Assembly (NCBI RefSeq): GCF_013407925.2
Contig: NZ_CP060201.1
Coordinates: 4,883,001-4,947,000 of the forward strand
Reading direction: 5' to 3'
DNA length: 64,000 bases
Origin: Pseudomonas protegens
GTDB lineage: Bacteria > Pseudomonadota > Gammaproteobacteria > Pseudomonadales > Pseudomonadaceae
The notes beneath the pieces are model-generated. The model was given only the letters and a program-made list of their open reading frames with translations. It was not told the origin of the DNA and did not search any database. Numbering within the stretch: position 1 is the stretch's first letter; each line of letters begins with the position of its first letter. Shown piece by piece: positions 1-12,788 of the stretch. A program made the translations under genes and the position numbers.

Positions 1-605
1 ACCGAGATTTCGAAACCGTCTTCGCCGGTGTAGCCCGAACGGCTGACAAAACAGTCCAGGCCCAGCACGGTCACCGGCTTGAACTGCATGAAGGTCATCT
101 TCGCTACTTCCGGCGCCAGGCGCGCCAGCACTGTGACCGCCGCCGGGCCTTGCAGGGCCAGCAGGGCGCGTTCTTCGAACAGCGGCTGAATGTCGCACTG
201 CTTGCCGATGTGCTGGCGCAGGTGGGCCAGGTCCTGCTCCTTGCAGGCGGCGTTGACCACCAGGAACAGCTGGTCGTCGCCCAGATTGGCGACCATCAGG
301 TCGTCGAGGATGCCGCCTTGGTCATTGGTGAACATGGCATAGCGTTGCATGCCCACCGGCAGGTCGATGATGTCCACCGGCACCAGGGTTTCCAGGGCCT
401 GGGCGGCATTGGCGCCGCGCAACAGAATCTGCCCCATGTGGGACACATCGAACAGCCCGGCCTGCTCACGGGTGTGCTGGTGTTCCTTCATCACCCCCAG
501 CGGGTACTGCACCGGCATGTCGTAGCCGGCGAACGGCACCATGCGGGCGCCGAGTTCCAGGTGCAGGCTGTGCAATGGGGTTTTCAACAGTGTTTCGGTG
601 GACAT
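1..605 (-). CDS. gcvT: Glycine cleavage system T protein (aminomethyltransferase), C-terminus cut by window edge
   Basis: This is the T protein of the glycine cleavage complex, which moves the methylene group from the aminomethyl-lipoyl arm of GcvH onto tetrahydrofolate and releases ammonia. The visible part begins [15 protein letters not shown] and contains the family features [17 protein letters not shown] and [10 protein letters not shown]; the last is part of the folate-binding fold. About 200 residues are present and the rest lies beyond base 1. The start at 605 has a GGAG-like site in gttgcccatg context and follows sdaA by 38 bases, so it is the last visible gene of the gcvH-gcvP-sdaA-gcvT operon. 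Identification is secure; completeness cannot be judged. Confidence 0.95.
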   Translation of the reverse strand, partial: MSTETLLKTPLHSLHLELGARMVPFAGYDMPVQYPLGVMKEHQHTREQAGLFDVSHMGQILLRGANAAQALETLVPVDIIDLPVGMQRYAMFTNDQGGILDDLMVANLGDDQLFLVVNAACKEQDLAHLRQHIGKQCDIQPLFEERALLALQGPAAVTVLARLAPEVAKMTFMQFKPVTVLGLDCFVSRSGYTGEDGFEIS

Positions 606-643
606 GGGCAACTCCTGAAAAAACTGCGGATACGGGCGACGTA

Positions 644-2020
<1,377 letters not shown>

Positions 2021-2047
2021 GTTGGTTCTCCGGTTTCTTGTTATGGA

Positions 2048-2127
2048 GGCAGCGGCAAGCGACAAGCTGCAAGTCAGACGCCGATCGGCTCTTTCTTGCA
2101 GCTTGAGGCTACTAGCTTGTGGCTGCC
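2048..2127. repeat. Intergenic inverted repeat between gcvP and sdaA
   Basis: An imperfect inverted repeat begins exactly at the gcvP stop codon. Its outer arms are GGCAGC and GCTGCC, and its core is a perfect 11-bp pair, CAAGCTGCAAG (2063-2073) and CTTGCAGCTTG (2095-2105). It fills most of the 107-base gap inside the operon. There is no T-run, so a simple terminator is unlikely; a processing or mRNA-stability element is an inference. Confidence 0.6.
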
Positions 2128-4977
2128 TTAGGCGTAGCTTTCGATCGACGGGCAGGCACACACCAGGTTGCGGTCGCCGAACACGTTGTCGACCCGGCCA
2201 ACCGGCGGCCAGTACTTGCCTTCGATCAGCGAGGCCACTGGGTACACGGCCTGTTCACGGCTATACGGATGGGACCACTCGCCCACCAGTTCGGCCGCGG
2301 TGTGCGGAGCGTTCTTCAGTGGGTTGTCGTCCTTGTCCAGGCTGCCGTTTTCCACCGCGCGGATTTCCTCGCGGATGCGGATCATGGCGTCGCAGAAGCG
2401 GTCCAGTTCTTCCTTGGATTCGCTTTCGGTCGGCTCGATCATCAGGGTGCCGGCCACCGGGAAGGACATGGTCGGGGCGTGGAAGCCGAAATCGATCAGG
2501 CGCTTGGCCACGTCATCGACGCTGATGCCGCTGCTGTCTTTCAAAGGACGCAGGTCGAGGATGCATTCATGGGCCACCAGGCCGTTGCTGCCGGTGTAGA
2601 GCACGGGGTAGTGCTCTTCCAGGCGCCGCGAAATGTAGTTGGCGTTGAGGATCGCCAGCTGCGAGGCGCGCTTGAGGCCGGCGCCGCCCATCATGCGGAT
2701 GTACATCCAGGTGATCGGCAGGATGCTGGCGCTGCCGAACGGTGCGGCACACACCGCGCCCTTCTTGTTTTCCAGCGCGGCGTGGCCGGGCAGGAAGGGC
2801 GCCAGGTGCGACTTGACGCCGATCGGGCCAACGCCCGGACCGCCACCGCCGTGGGGAATGCAGAAGGTCTTGTGCAGGTTCAAGTGCGACACGTCGCCAC
2901 CGAACTTGCCCGGCGCGCAGAGGCCGACCATGGCGTTCATATTGGCGCCGTCGATGTACACCTGGCCGCCGTTGTCATGAATGATGCCGCAGATTTCGCG
3001 GATGCCTTCCTCGAACACGCCGTGGGTCGACGGGTAGGTGATCATCAGCGCGGCGAGGTGCTCGCGGTGCTCGATGGCCTTGGCTCGCAGGTCTTCGATA
3101 TCCACGTTGCCGCGGGCGTCGCAGGCGGTGACCACCACGCGCATGCCGGCCATGTTGGCGGTGGCCGGGTTGGTGCCGTGGGCCGACGAAGGAATCAAGC
3201 AGATGTCGCGGCGCTCGTCGCCACGGCTCTGGTGATAGGCACGAATGGCCAGCAGGCCGGCGTATTCACCCTGGGAGCCGGCGTTGGGCTGCAGGGAGAC
3301 GGCGTCGTAGCCGGTAGCGGCGCAGAGCATCGCCTCCAGCTCGGTGGTCAGTTGCTGGTAGCCGGCGCTTTGTTCGGCCGGGGCGAAGGGGTGCAGCGCA
3401 CCGAACTCGGCCCAGGTGATCGGGATCATTTCGCTGGCGGCGTTGAGCTTCATGGTGCAGGAGCCCAGCGGGATCATGGTGCGATCCAGGGCCAGGTCCT
3501 TGTCCGCCAGCTTGCGCAGGTATCGCATCAGCTCGGTTTCCGAGTGATAGCGGTTGAACACCGGGTGGCTGAGGATCGCCGACTGGCGTACCAGGGCCGC
3601 AGGGATGCTGCTGCTGACCGCAGCCGCCAGTGCGGCGAAGTCCGGCGCGGCCTTGCCTTCGCCCAGCAGGTTCCACAGGCCTTCAACGTCGGCCTGGGTG
3701 GTGGTTTCGTCCAGGGACAGACCGAGGCGCTCGGCGTCGATCACCCGCAGGTTGACGCCCTGGGCGCGTGCCTTGTCGTGCAGCGCGGCGGTGCTGGCAC
3801 CGGTGCGCAGGCTCAGGGTGTCGAAGAAGTTGTCCTGCTCCACGACCAGCCCCAGATCCTTCAGGCCCTTGGCCAGGATCGCGGTCAGCTGGTGGATGCG
3901 CTGGGCAATCTGAATCAGGCCCTTGGGACCGTGATACACGGCATACATGCTGGCGATGTTGGCCAGCAGGACCTGGGCGGTACAGATGTTGCTGGTGGCC
4001 TTTTCGCGGCGGATATGCTGCTCGCGGGTCTGCATGGCCAGGCGCAGGGCCGGCTTGCCGAAACGGTCTACCGAGACGCCGACCAGACGGCCCGGCATGT
4101 CGCGCTTGAACGCATCGCGGGTGGAGAAATAGGCCGCATGCGGGCCACCGAAGCCCAGCGGTACACCGAAGCGCTGGGCGCTGCCGATGGCCACGTCGGC
4201 GCCGAATTCGCCCGGCGGGGTCAGCAGGGTCAGGGCCAGCAGGTCGGCGGCCACGGCCACCAGGGCGTTGGCGGCGTGGAAGCGCTCGGCCAGTTCGCGG
4301 TAGTCGAACAGATCGCCGTTGCTCGCCGGGTATTGCAGCAGGGCACCGAAGAACGGGCTGACGTCGGTCAGCTGGCGCTCATCGCCCACCACCACGTTGA
4401 TTCCCAAGGGTTCGGCACGGGTGCGCAGTACGTCCAGGGTTTGCGGGTGGCAATGCACGGAGGCGAAGAAGGCATGGCTGCCCTTGTTCTTGCTCAGGCG
4501 CTTGCAGAAGGTCATGGCTTCGGCGGCGGCGGTGCCTTCGTCGAGCAGCGAGGCGTTGGCGATCGGCAGGCCGGTCAGGTCGCTGATCAGGGTCTGGAAG
4601 TTCAGCAGGGCTTCCAGGCGGCCCTGGGAGATTTCCGGCTGGTAGGGGGTGTAGGCGGTGTACCAGGCCGGGTTTTCCAGAAGGTTGCGCAGAATCGGCG
4701 AAGGCGTGTGACAGCTGTAGTAGCCCTGGCCGATGTAGGTCTTGAACAGCTGGTTCTTGGCGGCGATGGCCTTGATCGAGGCCAGGGCCTGGGCTTCGCT
4801 CTGGCCCTGGCCCAGGTCCAGCACGCTGGTGCCCTTGATGCTCTCGGGAATCACGCTGGCGCTCAGGGCTTCCAGGGAGTCGAAGCCCAGGCTGTTGAGC
4901 ATGGCTTGCTCATCGGCCTGGCGCGGGCCGATGTGGCGCGCGATGAATTCGTTGGCGGTAGTCAGGTTGACGGTCAT
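2128..4977 (-). CDS. gcvP: Glycine dehydrogenase (decarboxylating), P protein
   Basis: The pyridoxal-phosphate P protein decarboxylates glycine and loads the aminomethyl group on the lipoyl arm of GcvH. It is 949 residues, full length for the homodimeric single-chain form, with the N-terminal half starting [10 protein letters not shown] and the C-terminal catalytic half carrying [16 protein letters not shown]. The Schiff-base lysine is K703 by position, followed by the glycine-rich loop. It starts 10 bases after gcvH ends, so the two are co-transcribed and probably translationally linked. No break or missing motif was seen. The copy is the operon type controlled by GcsR; other gcvP copies may exist outside the window. 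Confidence 0.97.
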   Translation of the reverse strand: MTVNLTTANEFIARHIGPRQADEQAMLNSLGFDSLEALSASVIPESIKGTSVLDLGQGQSEAQALASIKAIAAKNQLFKTYIGQGYYSCHTPSPILRNLLENPAWYTAYTPYQPEISQGRLEALLNFQTLISDLTGLPIANASLLDEGTAAAEAMTFCKRLSKNKGSHAFFASVHCHPQTLDVLRTRAEPLGINVVVGDERQLTDVSPFFGALLQYPASNGDLFDYRELAERFHAANALVAVAADLLALTLLTPPGEFGADVAIGSAQRFGVPLGFGGPHAAYFSTRDAFKRDMPGRLVGVSVDRFGKPALRLAMQTREQHIRREKATSNICTAQVLLANIASMYAVYHGPKGLIQIAQRIHQLTAILAKGLKDLGLVVEQDNFFDTLSLRTGASTAALHDKARAQGVNLRVIDAERLGLSLDETTTQADVEGLWNLLGEGKAAPDFAALAAAVSSSIPAALVRQSAILSHPVFNRYHSETELMRYLRKLADKDLALDRTMIPLGSCTMKLNAASEMIPITWAEFGALHPFAPAEQSAGYQQLTTELEAMLCAATGYDAVSLQPNAGSQGEYAGLLAIRAYHQSRGDERRDICLIPSSAHGTNPATANMAGMRVVVTACDARGNVDIEDLRAKAIEHREHLAALMITYPSTHGVFEEGIREICGIIHDNGGQVYIDGANMNAMVGLCAPGKFGGDVSHLNLHKTFCIPHGGGGPGVGPIGVKSHLAPFLPGHAALENKKGAVCAAPFGSASILPITWMYIRMMGGAGLKRASQLAILNANYISRRLEEHYPVLYTGSNGLVAHECILDLRPLKDSSGISVDDVAKRLIDFGFHAPTMSFPVAGTLMIEPTESESKEELDRFCDAMIRIREEIRAVENGSLDKDDNPLKNAPHTAAELVGEWSHPYSREQAVYPVASLIEGKYWPPVGRVDNVFGDRNLVCACPSIESYA

Positions 4978-4987
4978 GACGGGCTCC

Positions 4988-5371
4988 TCAGGCTTCTGCG
5001 CTGGCTTTGATCAGGCGATCGTAGGCGTCCTGATCCAGCAGTTGGCCAACGGCGGCGGCATCGGCGGGAATGAAGCGGAAGAACCAGCCTTCGCCCAGCG
5101 GGTCTTCGTTGACCAGCTCCGGGCTGTCTTCCAGGGCCGGGTTGGTGGCGACCACTTCACCGTCCAGCGGCATGTACACGCCGCTGGCGGCCTTGACCGA
5201 TTCCACGGTGGCGGCTTCGGCACCCTTTTCGTAGCTCTGCAGCTCCGGCAGTTGCACAAACACCACATCACCCAGGGCGTTCTGGGCGAAAGCCGTGATG
5301 CCGACGGTGACACTGCCATCCGCTTCGCTACGCAGCCATTCGTGATCTTCAGTAAAACGCAACTCGCTCAT
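4988..5371 (-). CDS. gcvH: Glycine cleavage system H protein
   Basis: The lipoyl carrier of the glycine cleavage complex, 127 residues, standard length. It starts [14 protein letters not shown] and contains the lipoylation motif [12 protein letters not shown] with the modified lysine at K60. It is the first gene of the operon. The start at 5371 is preceded by TGAGGAG on the minus strand at good spacing. The untranslated leader is about 70 bases if transcription starts from the sigma-54 promoter described at 5451-5468. Confidence 0.97.
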   Translation of the reverse strand: MSELRFTEDHEWLRSEADGSVTVGITAFAQNALGDVVFVQLPELQSYEKGAEAATVESVKAASGVYMPLDGEVVATNPALEDSPELVNEDPLGEGWFFRFIPADAAAVGQLLDQDAYDRLIKASAEA

Positions 5372-5450
5372 GGAAACTCCTCAGGGGCCAGACTCGTCTG
5401 GTGGACGCGATTGAATGCTCGTGCGGGGCCGAGCCGGATGGCAATACCCA

Positions 5451-5468
5451 TAGCAAGAATGCGGCCAA
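5451..5468 (-). promoter_or_regulatory. Sigma-54 promoter of the gcvH operon
   Basis: The minus strand reads TTGGCCGCATTCTTGCTA. The invariant GG and GC dinucleotides are separated by exactly 10 bases, as required for RpoN promoters (consensus TGGCAC-N5-TTGC). The predicted start of transcription is near 5441, about 70 bases before gcvH. An adjacent enhancer-binding activator gene and upstream operators make the assignment consistent. Confidence 0.75.
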
Positions 5469-5532
5469 TAAATAGTTAATCCTTTAAAATCAATAGCTTG
5501 AGTATCTTTCCCGAGTGCTGGCGATGTTCGCC

Positions 5533-5550
5533 TGTAGCGAAATCGCTACA
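5533..5550. promoter_or_regulatory. GcsR-type operator 1
   Basis: TGTAGCG-AAAT-CGCTACA is a perfect 7-4-7 palindrome and fits the published P. aeruginosa GcsR site TGTAACG-N4-CGTTCCG. It lies about 65 bases upstream of the sigma-54 promoter, a normal enhancer distance. Confidence 0.75.
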
Positions 5551-5566
5551 GCTGACAGCGTGGAGA

Positions 5567-5590
5567 AAAGGCTTTGAGGATCAAAGCCTT
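5567..5590 (-). terminator. Probable terminator of gcsR
   Basis: On the minus strand a perfect 10-bp stem, AAGGCTTTGA and TCAAAGCCTT with a 3-base loop (5568-5590), runs into a short TTTT tract. It would stop gcsR readthrough before the gcv promoter. The T-run is short, so the call is moderate. Confidence 0.5.
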
Positions 5591-5613
5591 GCACGGCAGC
5601 GATTACAAGGAGG

Positions 5614-5631
5614 TGTAGCGAAATCGTTCCG
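5614..5631. promoter_or_regulatory. GcsR-type operator 2
   Basis: TGTAGCG-AAAT-CGTTCCG matches the known GcsR consensus in 13 of its 14 defined bases. It is immediately followed by operator 3, with starts 19 bases apart, so the two would be on nearly the same helix face. Confidence 0.75.
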
Positions 5632-5632
5632 C

Positions 5633-5650
5633 TGTAGCGCTTTCAGTACA
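5633..5650. promoter_or_regulatory. GcsR-type operator 3
   Basis: TGTAGCG-CTTT-CAGTACA keeps the left half-site and a degenerate right half. It is the most distal of the three operators, closest to the end of gcsR. Confidence 0.6.
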
Positions 5651-5688
5651 GTTGCAGGTCGCTTCTGGAACGGTAGGCGCGGCGGGAA

Positions 5689-5769
5689 GTAGGCGCTGGC
5701 TTGCCAGCGAAAGCGCCCTCAAGAGCGACACAGGGCTTGAGGGGCTCTCAAGGGCGAGCCGGCTCCTAC
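5689..5769. repeat. REP pair (class 1) downstream of gcsR
   Basis: Two inverted copies of the Pseudomonas REP core, GTAGGCGCTGGCTTGCCAGCG at the left and GAGCCGGCTCCTAC at the right, face each other around about 45 bases. Paired inverted REPs are the mobile unit called a REPIN. Confidence 0.8.
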
Positions 5770-5784
5770 GGATCAGCGGGCAGC

Positions 5785-7293
<1,509 letters not shown>

Positions 7294-7374
7294 GAGGCGA
7301 CAGAGGCTTCTGGAACACTGAAGGGCGCCAGTATGCCTTGGGCGAGAGCCTTAGTCGAAATCGCTGGAGCTGTC

Positions 7375-7454
7375 GTAGGAGCCGGCTTGCCGGCGAAGGC
7401 GGACCAGGCACCCGGGCACGGCGGTGGTCATTTCGCCGGCCGGCCGGCTCCTAC
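7375..7454. repeat. REP pair (class 1) between gcsR and the arc cluster
   Basis: An inverted pair: GTAGGAGCCGGCTTGCCGGC at the left and GCCGGCCGGCTCCTAC at the right, about 45 bases apart. It sits in the intergenic space after the DUF5064 gene and upstream of gcsR. Confidence 0.85.
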
Positions 7455-7464
7455 AGAAGAGGGG

Positions 7465-7824
7465 TCATGCCAGGTGTTCGGGGTTGATCGGGTCGCCGGG
7501 CTTGACGTTCAGTTGCTTGCGCACGTCTTCGAACATCTCGTCGTAGTACTTGTGCATGGAGGCAATGCTGGCGCTCTTGGGCAAACCGTACTGCTGGGCG
7601 ATGCGGGTGGCGTGGCGGGCAAAGTCGAAGGCCAGGTCCTTGGCCAGGAAGAACTGCTCTTTCAAGGATTTGCCTTCGATGGTGCCGTGCAGGGTGAACA
7701 GCATGCCGTGACCCTCCTTGGGGTCCTGGGCCAGTTCGTAGTCGATGCACAGGTTGTAGCTGAAGTCGTCCTTGCTCAGCGCATGGCGCTCGATATGCAG
7801 GTGACCGGGCTCAAACATGGCCAT
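7465..7824 (-). CDS. DUF5064 family small protein at the end of the arc cluster
   Basis: A 119-residue soluble protein without signal peptide or membrane segment, starting MAMFEPGHLHIERHALS. The MFEPGHLH start and overall length fit the uncharacterised DUF5064 family of pseudomonads. It has the same orientation as arcDABC and begins 72 bases after arcC, so it may be on the same transcript. A purine-rich GGAGGAGA sequence precedes the start. No catalytic motif is recognised and I cannot assign a function. The family call rests on recalled similarity and should be checked by profile search. Confidence 0.75.
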   Translation of the reverse strand: MAMFEPGHLHIERHALSKDDFSYNLCIDYELAQDPKEGHGMLFTLHGTIEGKSLKEQFFLAKDLAFDFARHATRIAQQYGLPKSASIASMHKYYDEMFEDVRKQLNVKPGDPINPEHLA

Positions 7825-7896
7825 AGGCGTCTCTCCTCCAGGGCTTTGACGGGAGGGCAGGCGCCGGGCCTGCCCCGAGTTCTTACAGCAAGCGTC

Positions 7897-8826
7897 TTAC
7901 AGGTAGCGGATGCCGGGCTGTGCCGTGCTGATGCGGGTGCCGGCCTTGCCCTGGACGATCGCTTCGATGTCCGAGAGTGAACCGATCACCGCGACTTTGC
8001 CAGTGTGCCGGGCAAATTCGCAGGCGGCCTGGACCTTGGGGCCCATGGAGCCGGCGGCAAAACCCAGCTTGTCCATTTCATCCGGATGGGCCTGGGCAAT
8101 GGCCTTCTGGGTCGGCTTGCCGAAGTCGATGAACGCCGCGTTGACGTCGGTGGCGATCACCAGCAGGTCCGCCTCCAGTTGCTCGGCCAGCAGCGCCGAA
8201 CACAGGTCCTTGTCGATCACCGCCTCGATGCCCTTGAGCTTGCCGTCCTCGCCGTACATGGTCGGAATGCCGCCACCGCCGGCGCAGATCACGATGCTGC
8301 TCTTTTCCAGCAGCCACTTGATCGGGCGGATCTCGAAGATGCGCTTGGGTTTCGGGCTGGCCACCACCCGGCGGTACTTGTCGCCATCCGGGGCGATGGC
8401 CCAGCCTTTTTCCTTGGCCAGTTTCTCGGCTTCTGCCTGGCTGTAGACCGGGCCGATGGGCTTGGTCGGGTTCTTGAAGGCCGGGTCCTTGGCGTCCACT
8501 TCCACCTGGGTCAGCAAGGTGGCGAAGGGCACTTCGAAGTCCAGCAGATTGCCCAGTTCCTGTTCGATGATGTAGCCGATCATGCCTTCGGTTTCGGCAC
8601 CGAGCACATCCAGCGGGTAGGGCGAAACCTGGGTATAGGCCGCCGCCTGCAGCGACAGCAGGCCCACCTGCGGGCCATTGCCGTGAGCAATCACCAACTG
8701 GTTGCCGGGATGGATCTTGGCGATCTGTTCGGTGGCGATGCGGATGTTGGCGCGTTGGTTGTCCGCGGTCATGGGTTCACCACGGCGGAGCAGGGCGTTA
8801 CCGCCCAGTGCAACGACGATACGCAT
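7897..8826 (-). CDS. arcC: Carbamate kinase
   Basis: Last enzyme of the arginine deiminase pathway: carbamoyl phosphate plus ADP gives ATP, ammonia and CO2. The protein is 309 residues, usual length, starting [13 protein letters not shown] with the amino-acid-kinase glycine loop, and containing [11 protein letters not shown] and the [13 protein letters not shown] nucleotide-binding region. It follows arcB by 62 bases in the classical order arcD-A-B-C. The pathway yields ATP during oxygen limitation. Confidence 0.97.
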   Translation of the reverse strand: MRIVVALGGNALLRRGEPMTADNQRANIRIATEQIAKIHPGNQLVIAHGNGPQVGLLSLQAAAYTQVSPYPLDVLGAETEGMIGYIIEQELGNLLDFEVPFATLLTQVEVDAKDPAFKNPTKPIGPVYSQAEAEKLAKEKGWAIAPDGDKYRRVVASPKPKRIFEIRPIKWLLEKSSIVICAGGGGIPTMYGEDGKLKGIEAVIDKDLCSALLAEQLEADLLVIATDVNAAFIDFGKPTQKAIAQAHPDEMDKLGFAAGSMGPKVQAACEFARHTGKVAVIGSLSDIEAIVQGKAGTRISTAQPGIRYL

Positions 8827-8888
8827 AATGCAGTCCTTCTAGAGGCGCTGCAGGCGCTGGCAAGCCAGCACCTGCAGGGGGAGGCGGG

Positions 8889-9899
8889 TTAGAGGTCGGC
8901 CAGGGTCGAAACCAGGATCGCCTTGATGGTGTGCATGCGGTTTTCCGCTTGCTCGAAGGCGATGCAGGCCGGCGACTCGAACACGTCGTCGGTCACTTCA
9001 ATGCCGTTGGCCAGGTGCGGATACTGCTCGGCGATCTGCTTGCCGACCTTGGTATCGCTGTTGTGGAACGCCGGCAGGCAGTGCATGAACTTGGTCCGTG
9101 GGTTGCCGGTGGCTTTCATCAGCTCGGCGTTGACCTGGTACGGCAGCAGTTGCTCGATGCGCTCGGCCCAGGCTTCCACCGGCTCGCCCATGGACACCCA
9201 GACGTCGGTGTGGATGAAGTCCACGCCCTTGACCGCGGCCTTCGGATCTTCGGTGAGGGTGATGCGGGCGCCGCTTTCCTCGGCGTATTGCTTGCAGCGG
9301 CCCACCAGGTCGTCATGGGGCCACAGCGCCTTGGGCGCGCAGATGCGCACGTCCATGCCGAGCTTGGCGCCCACCAACAGCAGCGAGTTGCCCATGTTGT
9401 TGCGGGCGTCGCCCAGGTAGGCGTAGCTGATCTCGTGGATCGGCTTGTCGGCATGCTCACGCATGGTCAGCACGTCGGCGATCATCTGGGTTGGGTGGTA
9501 TTCATCGGTCAGGCCGTTGAACACCGGGACGCCTGCGAATTTCGCCAGTTCTTCGACGATTTCCTGCTTGAAGCCGCGGTACTCGATGGCGTCGTACATG
9601 CGCCCCAGCACCCGGGCGGTGTCCTTCATGCTCTCCTTGTGGCCGATCTGCGACGAGTTGGGGTCGATGTAGGTGACGTTGGCGCCCTGGTCATAGGCCG
9701 CCACTTCGAAGGCGCAACGGGTACGGGTCGAGGTCTTTTCGAAGATCAGGGCGATGTTGTTGCCCTTGAGATGCTGCTGCTCGGTGCCGGTGTACTTGGC
9801 GCGCTTGAGGTCGCGGGACAGGTCCAGCAGGTAGCGCAGCTCACGTGGGGTGTGGTGTTCCAGGCTCAGCAGGTTACGGTTGTGGATGTTGAACGCCAT
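8889..9899 (-). CDS. arcB: Ornithine carbamoyltransferase, catabolic
   Basis: Splits citrulline with phosphate into ornithine and carbamoyl phosphate. It is 336 residues, the length of catabolic OTCases, with the carbamoyl-phosphate motif STRTRC and the ornithine-binding HCLPAFHN. N-terminus [20 protein letters not shown] is typical of Pseudomonas ArcB. It lies 77 bases after arcA within the arc operon. The anabolic isoenzyme ArgF is shorter and is not in this window. Confidence 0.97.
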   Translation of the reverse strand: MAFNIHNRNLLSLEHHTPRELRYLLDLSRDLKRAKYTGTEQQHLKGNNIALIFEKTSTRTRCAFEVAAYDQGANVTYIDPNSSQIGHKESMKDTARVLGRMYDAIEYRGFKQEIVEELAKFAGVPVFNGLTDEYHPTQMIADVLTMREHADKPIHEISYAYLGDARNNMGNSLLLVGAKLGMDVRICAPKALWPHDDLVGRCKQYAEESGARITLTEDPKAAVKGVDFIHTDVWVSMGEPVEAWAERIEQLLPYQVNAELMKATGNPRTKFMHCLPAFHNSDTKVGKQIAEQYPHLANGIEVTDDVFESPACIAFEQAENRMHTIKAILVSTLADL

Positions 9900-9976
9900 G
9901 ATGATTCTCCTTGGATTCGGTAATCGGCCCGACCGGCGCCGGATAGGCGCGGTCGGACTGCTGGTCGTCTAAAGGC

Positions 9977-11233
9977 TTAGTAGTCGATCGGGTCGCGGAT
10001 GATCGGGCAGGTCATGCAGTGGCCGCCGCCGCGGCCCCGGCCCAGTTCGCCGGCGCTGATGGTGATGACCTCGACCCCGGCCTTGCGCAGCAGGGTGTTG
10101 GTATAGGTGTTGCGGTCGTAGCCGATGACCACGCCCGGCTCCACGGCCACCACGTTGTTGCCGTCGTCCCATTGCTCGCGCTCGGCGGCGAAGCTGTTGC
10201 CACCGGTTTCCACCACGCGCAGGGCCTTGAGGTTGAGGGCCTTGGCCACGGTGTCGAGGAAGCTGCTTTCCTCGCGGCGCACGTCGATGCCGCCGGGCTT
10301 GCTTTCGTCAGGGCGCAGGCTGAAGGCGACGATCTGGCTCACCACTTCCGGGAAGATCGTCACCAGGTCGCGGTCGCAGAAGCTGAACACGGTGTCCAGG
10401 TGCATCGCCGCGCGGGATTTCGGCAGGCCGGCGACGATCACTCGTTCCACGGCCTTGTGCTTGAACAGGTTCAGTGCCAGTTGGCCGATGGCCTGGCGCG
10501 AGGAGCGCTCGCCCATGCCGATCAGCACCACACCGTTGCCGATCGGCATCACGTCGCCGCCTTCGAGGGTGGCGTTGCCGTGTTCCTGGTCCGGGTCGCC
10601 GTACCAGATCTGGAAGTCGGCCTGGGTGAACTCGGGGTGGAACTTGTAGATGGCGGTGGTCAGCAGGGTTTCCTGGCGTCGCGCCGGCCAGTACATCGGG
10701 TTCAGGGTTACGCCGCCGTAGATCCAGCAAGTGGTGTCGCGGGTGAACTGGGTGTTGGGCAGCGGCGGCAGGATGAAGCTGGAGTGGCCGAGGAAATCGC
10801 GGAACATCTCGATGGTCTTGCCACCGAAGCTGGTGGGCAGGTCATCGGCGGATACGCCGCCGATCAGGTACTCGGCGACCTTGCGCGGCTCCAGGCTGCG
10901 CAGCCACGAACCGACTTCGTTGACCAGGCCCAGGCCGACCTGGTTGGCGGTGATCTTGCGCTCCAGGATCCAGTCCAGGGCTTCGGGCATGGCGACGATG
11001 TCGGTCAGCAGGTTGTGCATTTCCAGCACATCAATATCCCGCTCGCGCATCTTGGTGACGAAGTCGAAGTGGTCGCGTTTGGCCTGGGCCACCCACAGCA
11101 CATCATCGAACAGCAGTTCATCGCAGTTGTTCGGGGTCAGCCGCTGATGGGCCAGGCCTGGGGAGCAAACCATGACTTTGCGCAGTTTGCCGGCTTCGGA
11201 ATGGACGCCGTACTTAACTTTTTCCGTGGTCAT
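9977..11233 (-). CDS. arcA: Arginine deiminase
   Basis: Hydrolyses arginine to citrulline and ammonia. The 418-residue protein starts [20 protein letters not shown]. The C-terminus [19 protein letters not shown] carries the catalytic cysteine C406, and NCDELLFDD and [11 protein letters not shown] match the family. A longer frame to 11260 exists, but the ATG at 11233 gives the canonical length and follows a GGAGGATCAC ribosome site, so it is preferred. It follows arcD by 52 bases. Confidence 0.98.
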   Translation of the reverse strand: MTTEKVKYGVHSEAGKLRKVMVCSPGLAHQRLTPNNCDELLFDDVLWVAQAKRDHFDFVTKMRERDIDVLEMHNLLTDIVAMPEALDWILERKITANQVGLGLVNEVGSWLRSLEPRKVAEYLIGGVSADDLPTSFGGKTIEMFRDFLGHSSFILPPLPNTQFTRDTTCWIYGGVTLNPMYWPARRQETLLTTAIYKFHPEFTQADFQIWYGDPDQEHGNATLEGGDVMPIGNGVVLIGMGERSSRQAIGQLALNLFKHKAVERVIVAGLPKSRAAMHLDTVFSFCDRDLVTIFPEVVSQIVAFSLRPDESKPGGIDVRREESSFLDTVAKALNLKALRVVETGGNSFAAEREQWDDGNNVVAVEPGVVIGYDRNTYTNTLLRKAGVEVITISAGELGRGRGGGHCMTCPIIRDPIDY

Positions 11234-11285
11234 TACTGTGATCCTCCAGAGACAAAACAATCGGGGTGTTGCTTCAAAGGCAGTG

Positions 11286-12713
11286 CTACAGGGTCAGGAA
11301 GCCGTCGTAGAGTCCGTAGGCCGCCACCAGGGCGCCTATGACCACCGCGGCAAAAATCAGCTTCTCGACGTTGGTGAAAATCGGTTTGTGCAGTTCCATC
11401 TTGGCCTTGGCGAACAGCACCACGCCGGGGGCGTAGAGCAGCGCCGAGAGCAGCAGGTACTTGACCCCGCCGGCGTACAGCAGCCAGATCGCGTAGAGCA
11501 GGGCGATGCCGCCGATGATCAGGTCCTTCTTGCGTTCGGCCAGGGCCTGTTCGTAGCTTTCGCCGCGCACCGCCAGCAGCACCGCATAGGCCGCCGACCA
11601 CAGGTAGGGCACCAGGATCATCGAGGTGGCGAGGTAGATCAGTGACAGGTAGGTGCTGGCCGAGAACAGGGTGATGATCAGGAAGATCTGCACCATGGCG
11701 TTGGTCAGCCACAGGGCGTTGGCCGGTACGTGGTTGGCGTTCTCGCGGCGCAGGAACTCCGGCATGGTGTGGTCCTTGGCCGCGGCGAACATGATCTCCG
11801 CACACAGCAGCACCCAGGACAGCAGCGCTCCCAGCAGCGAGATGATCAGGCCGACGCTGATCAGCACCGCGCCCCAGTGACCCACCACATGCTCCAGCAC
11901 GGCCGCCATGGATGGGTTCTGCAGCTTGGCCAGTTCCGGTTGGGTCATGATCCCCAGGGACAGGACGTTGACCAGTACCAGGAACAGCAGCACGGTGATG
12001 AAGCCGATGACGGTGGCCTTGCCCACATCCGAGCGTTTTTCCGCCCGGGAGGAGAAGATGCTCGCGCCCTCGATGCCGATGAACACCCAGACGGTGACCA
12101 GCATCATGTTGCGCACCTGGTTCATCACGCTGCCCAGGTCCGGGTTTTTCACGCCCCAGATGTCGGCGGTGAAGATGTCCAGCTTGAAGGCGAACAGGGC
12201 AATCAGCACGAACAGCAGCAGCGGCACGACCTTGGCGACCGTGGTCACCAGGTTGATGAAGGCGGCTTCCTTGATGCCGCGCAGCACCAGAAAATGCACG
12301 GCCCAGAGCAGCACCGAGGCACCGATCACCGCGGCCGGGGTGTTGCCCTCACCGAAGATCGGAAAGAAATAGCCCAGGGTGCTGAACAGCAGGACGAAGT
12401 AGCCGACGTTGCCCAGCCAGGCGCTGATCCAGTAGCCCCAGGCCGATGAAAAACCCATGTAGTCGCCGAAACCGGCCTTGGCGTAGGCGTAGACGCCGCC
12501 GTCCAGATCCGGTTTGCGATTGGCCAGGGTTTGAAAGACGAATGCCAAGGTCAACATGCCGACAGCGGTAATCGCCCAACCAATAAGAACTGCACCAACA
12601 TCGGCGCTGGCCGCCATGTTTTGCGGTAAGGAAAAGATCCCTCCGCCAATCATGGAACCCACTACCAGGGCGACTAAGGCGCCCAGTCTTAGTTTTCCGG
12701 GAGATTCAGACAT
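11286..12713 (-). CDS. arcD: Arginine/ornithine antiporter ArcD (copy 1, first gene of the arc operon)
   Basis: An APC-superfamily inner-membrane antiporter that swaps external arginine for ornithine, so the pathway needs no net energy for import. It is 475 residues with about 12-13 hydrophobic segments, starting [34 protein letters not shown]; the [12 protein letters not shown] stretch is the APC substrate-binding unwound helix. It begins the arcDABC operon and is preceded by GGAG and an ANR box (12775-12788), so it should be induced by low oxygen. The neighbouring divergent gene at 13163 encodes a very close paralogue of identical length. Confidence 0.95.
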   Translation of the reverse strand: MSESPGKLRLGALVALVVGSMIGGGIFSLPQNMAASADVGAVLIGWAITAVGMLTLAFVFQTLANRKPDLDGGVYAYAKAGFGDYMGFSSAWGYWISAWLGNVGYFVLLFSTLGYFFPIFGEGNTPAAVIGASVLLWAVHFLVLRGIKEAAFINLVTTVAKVVPLLLFVLIALFAFKLDIFTADIWGVKNPDLGSVMNQVRNMMLVTVWVFIGIEGASIFSSRAEKRSDVGKATVIGFITVLLFLVLVNVLSLGIMTQPELAKLQNPSMAAVLEHVVGHWGAVLISVGLIISLLGALLSWVLLCAEIMFAAAKDHTMPEFLRRENANHVPANALWLTNAMVQIFLIITLFSASTYLSLIYLATSMILVPYLWSAAYAVLLAVRGESYEQALAERKKDLIIGGIALLYAIWLLYAGGVKYLLLSALLYAPGVVLFAKAKMELHKPIFTNVEKLIFAAVVIGALVAAYGLYDGFLTL

Positions 12714-12748
12714 TGCATGACTCCAATGCAGGAGAAGAGAGACGTCAG

Positions 12749-12788
12749 AGTAAATCCGCTGGCAATCCGAACAGCTGACTTAGATCAG
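12749..12788 (-). promoter_or_regulatory. ANR-type arcD promoter
   Basis: CTGATCTAAGTCAG on the minus strand (12788-12775) is a perfect palindrome around a 4-base centre. It closely resembles the P. aeruginosa arcD ANR box TTGACGTGGATCAG, read on the other strand. A TTTACT -10-like hexamer follows at 12754-12749. This puts the box centre near -40 from a start at about 12742, the position for an FNR/ANR class II activator, 29 bases before the arcD codon. Confidence 0.7.

Noticed and set aside
2119..5010. A 963-residue open frame on the plus strand across gcvP
   Set aside because: It is antisense to gcvP and arises from high-GC codon bias; low-complexity Gly/Ala/His/Gln content and no family resemblance.
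5372..5500. Glycine riboswitch before gcvH
   Set aside because: The leader after the predicted start is only about 70 bases and I found no riboswitch core; sigma-54/GcsR control explains the region.
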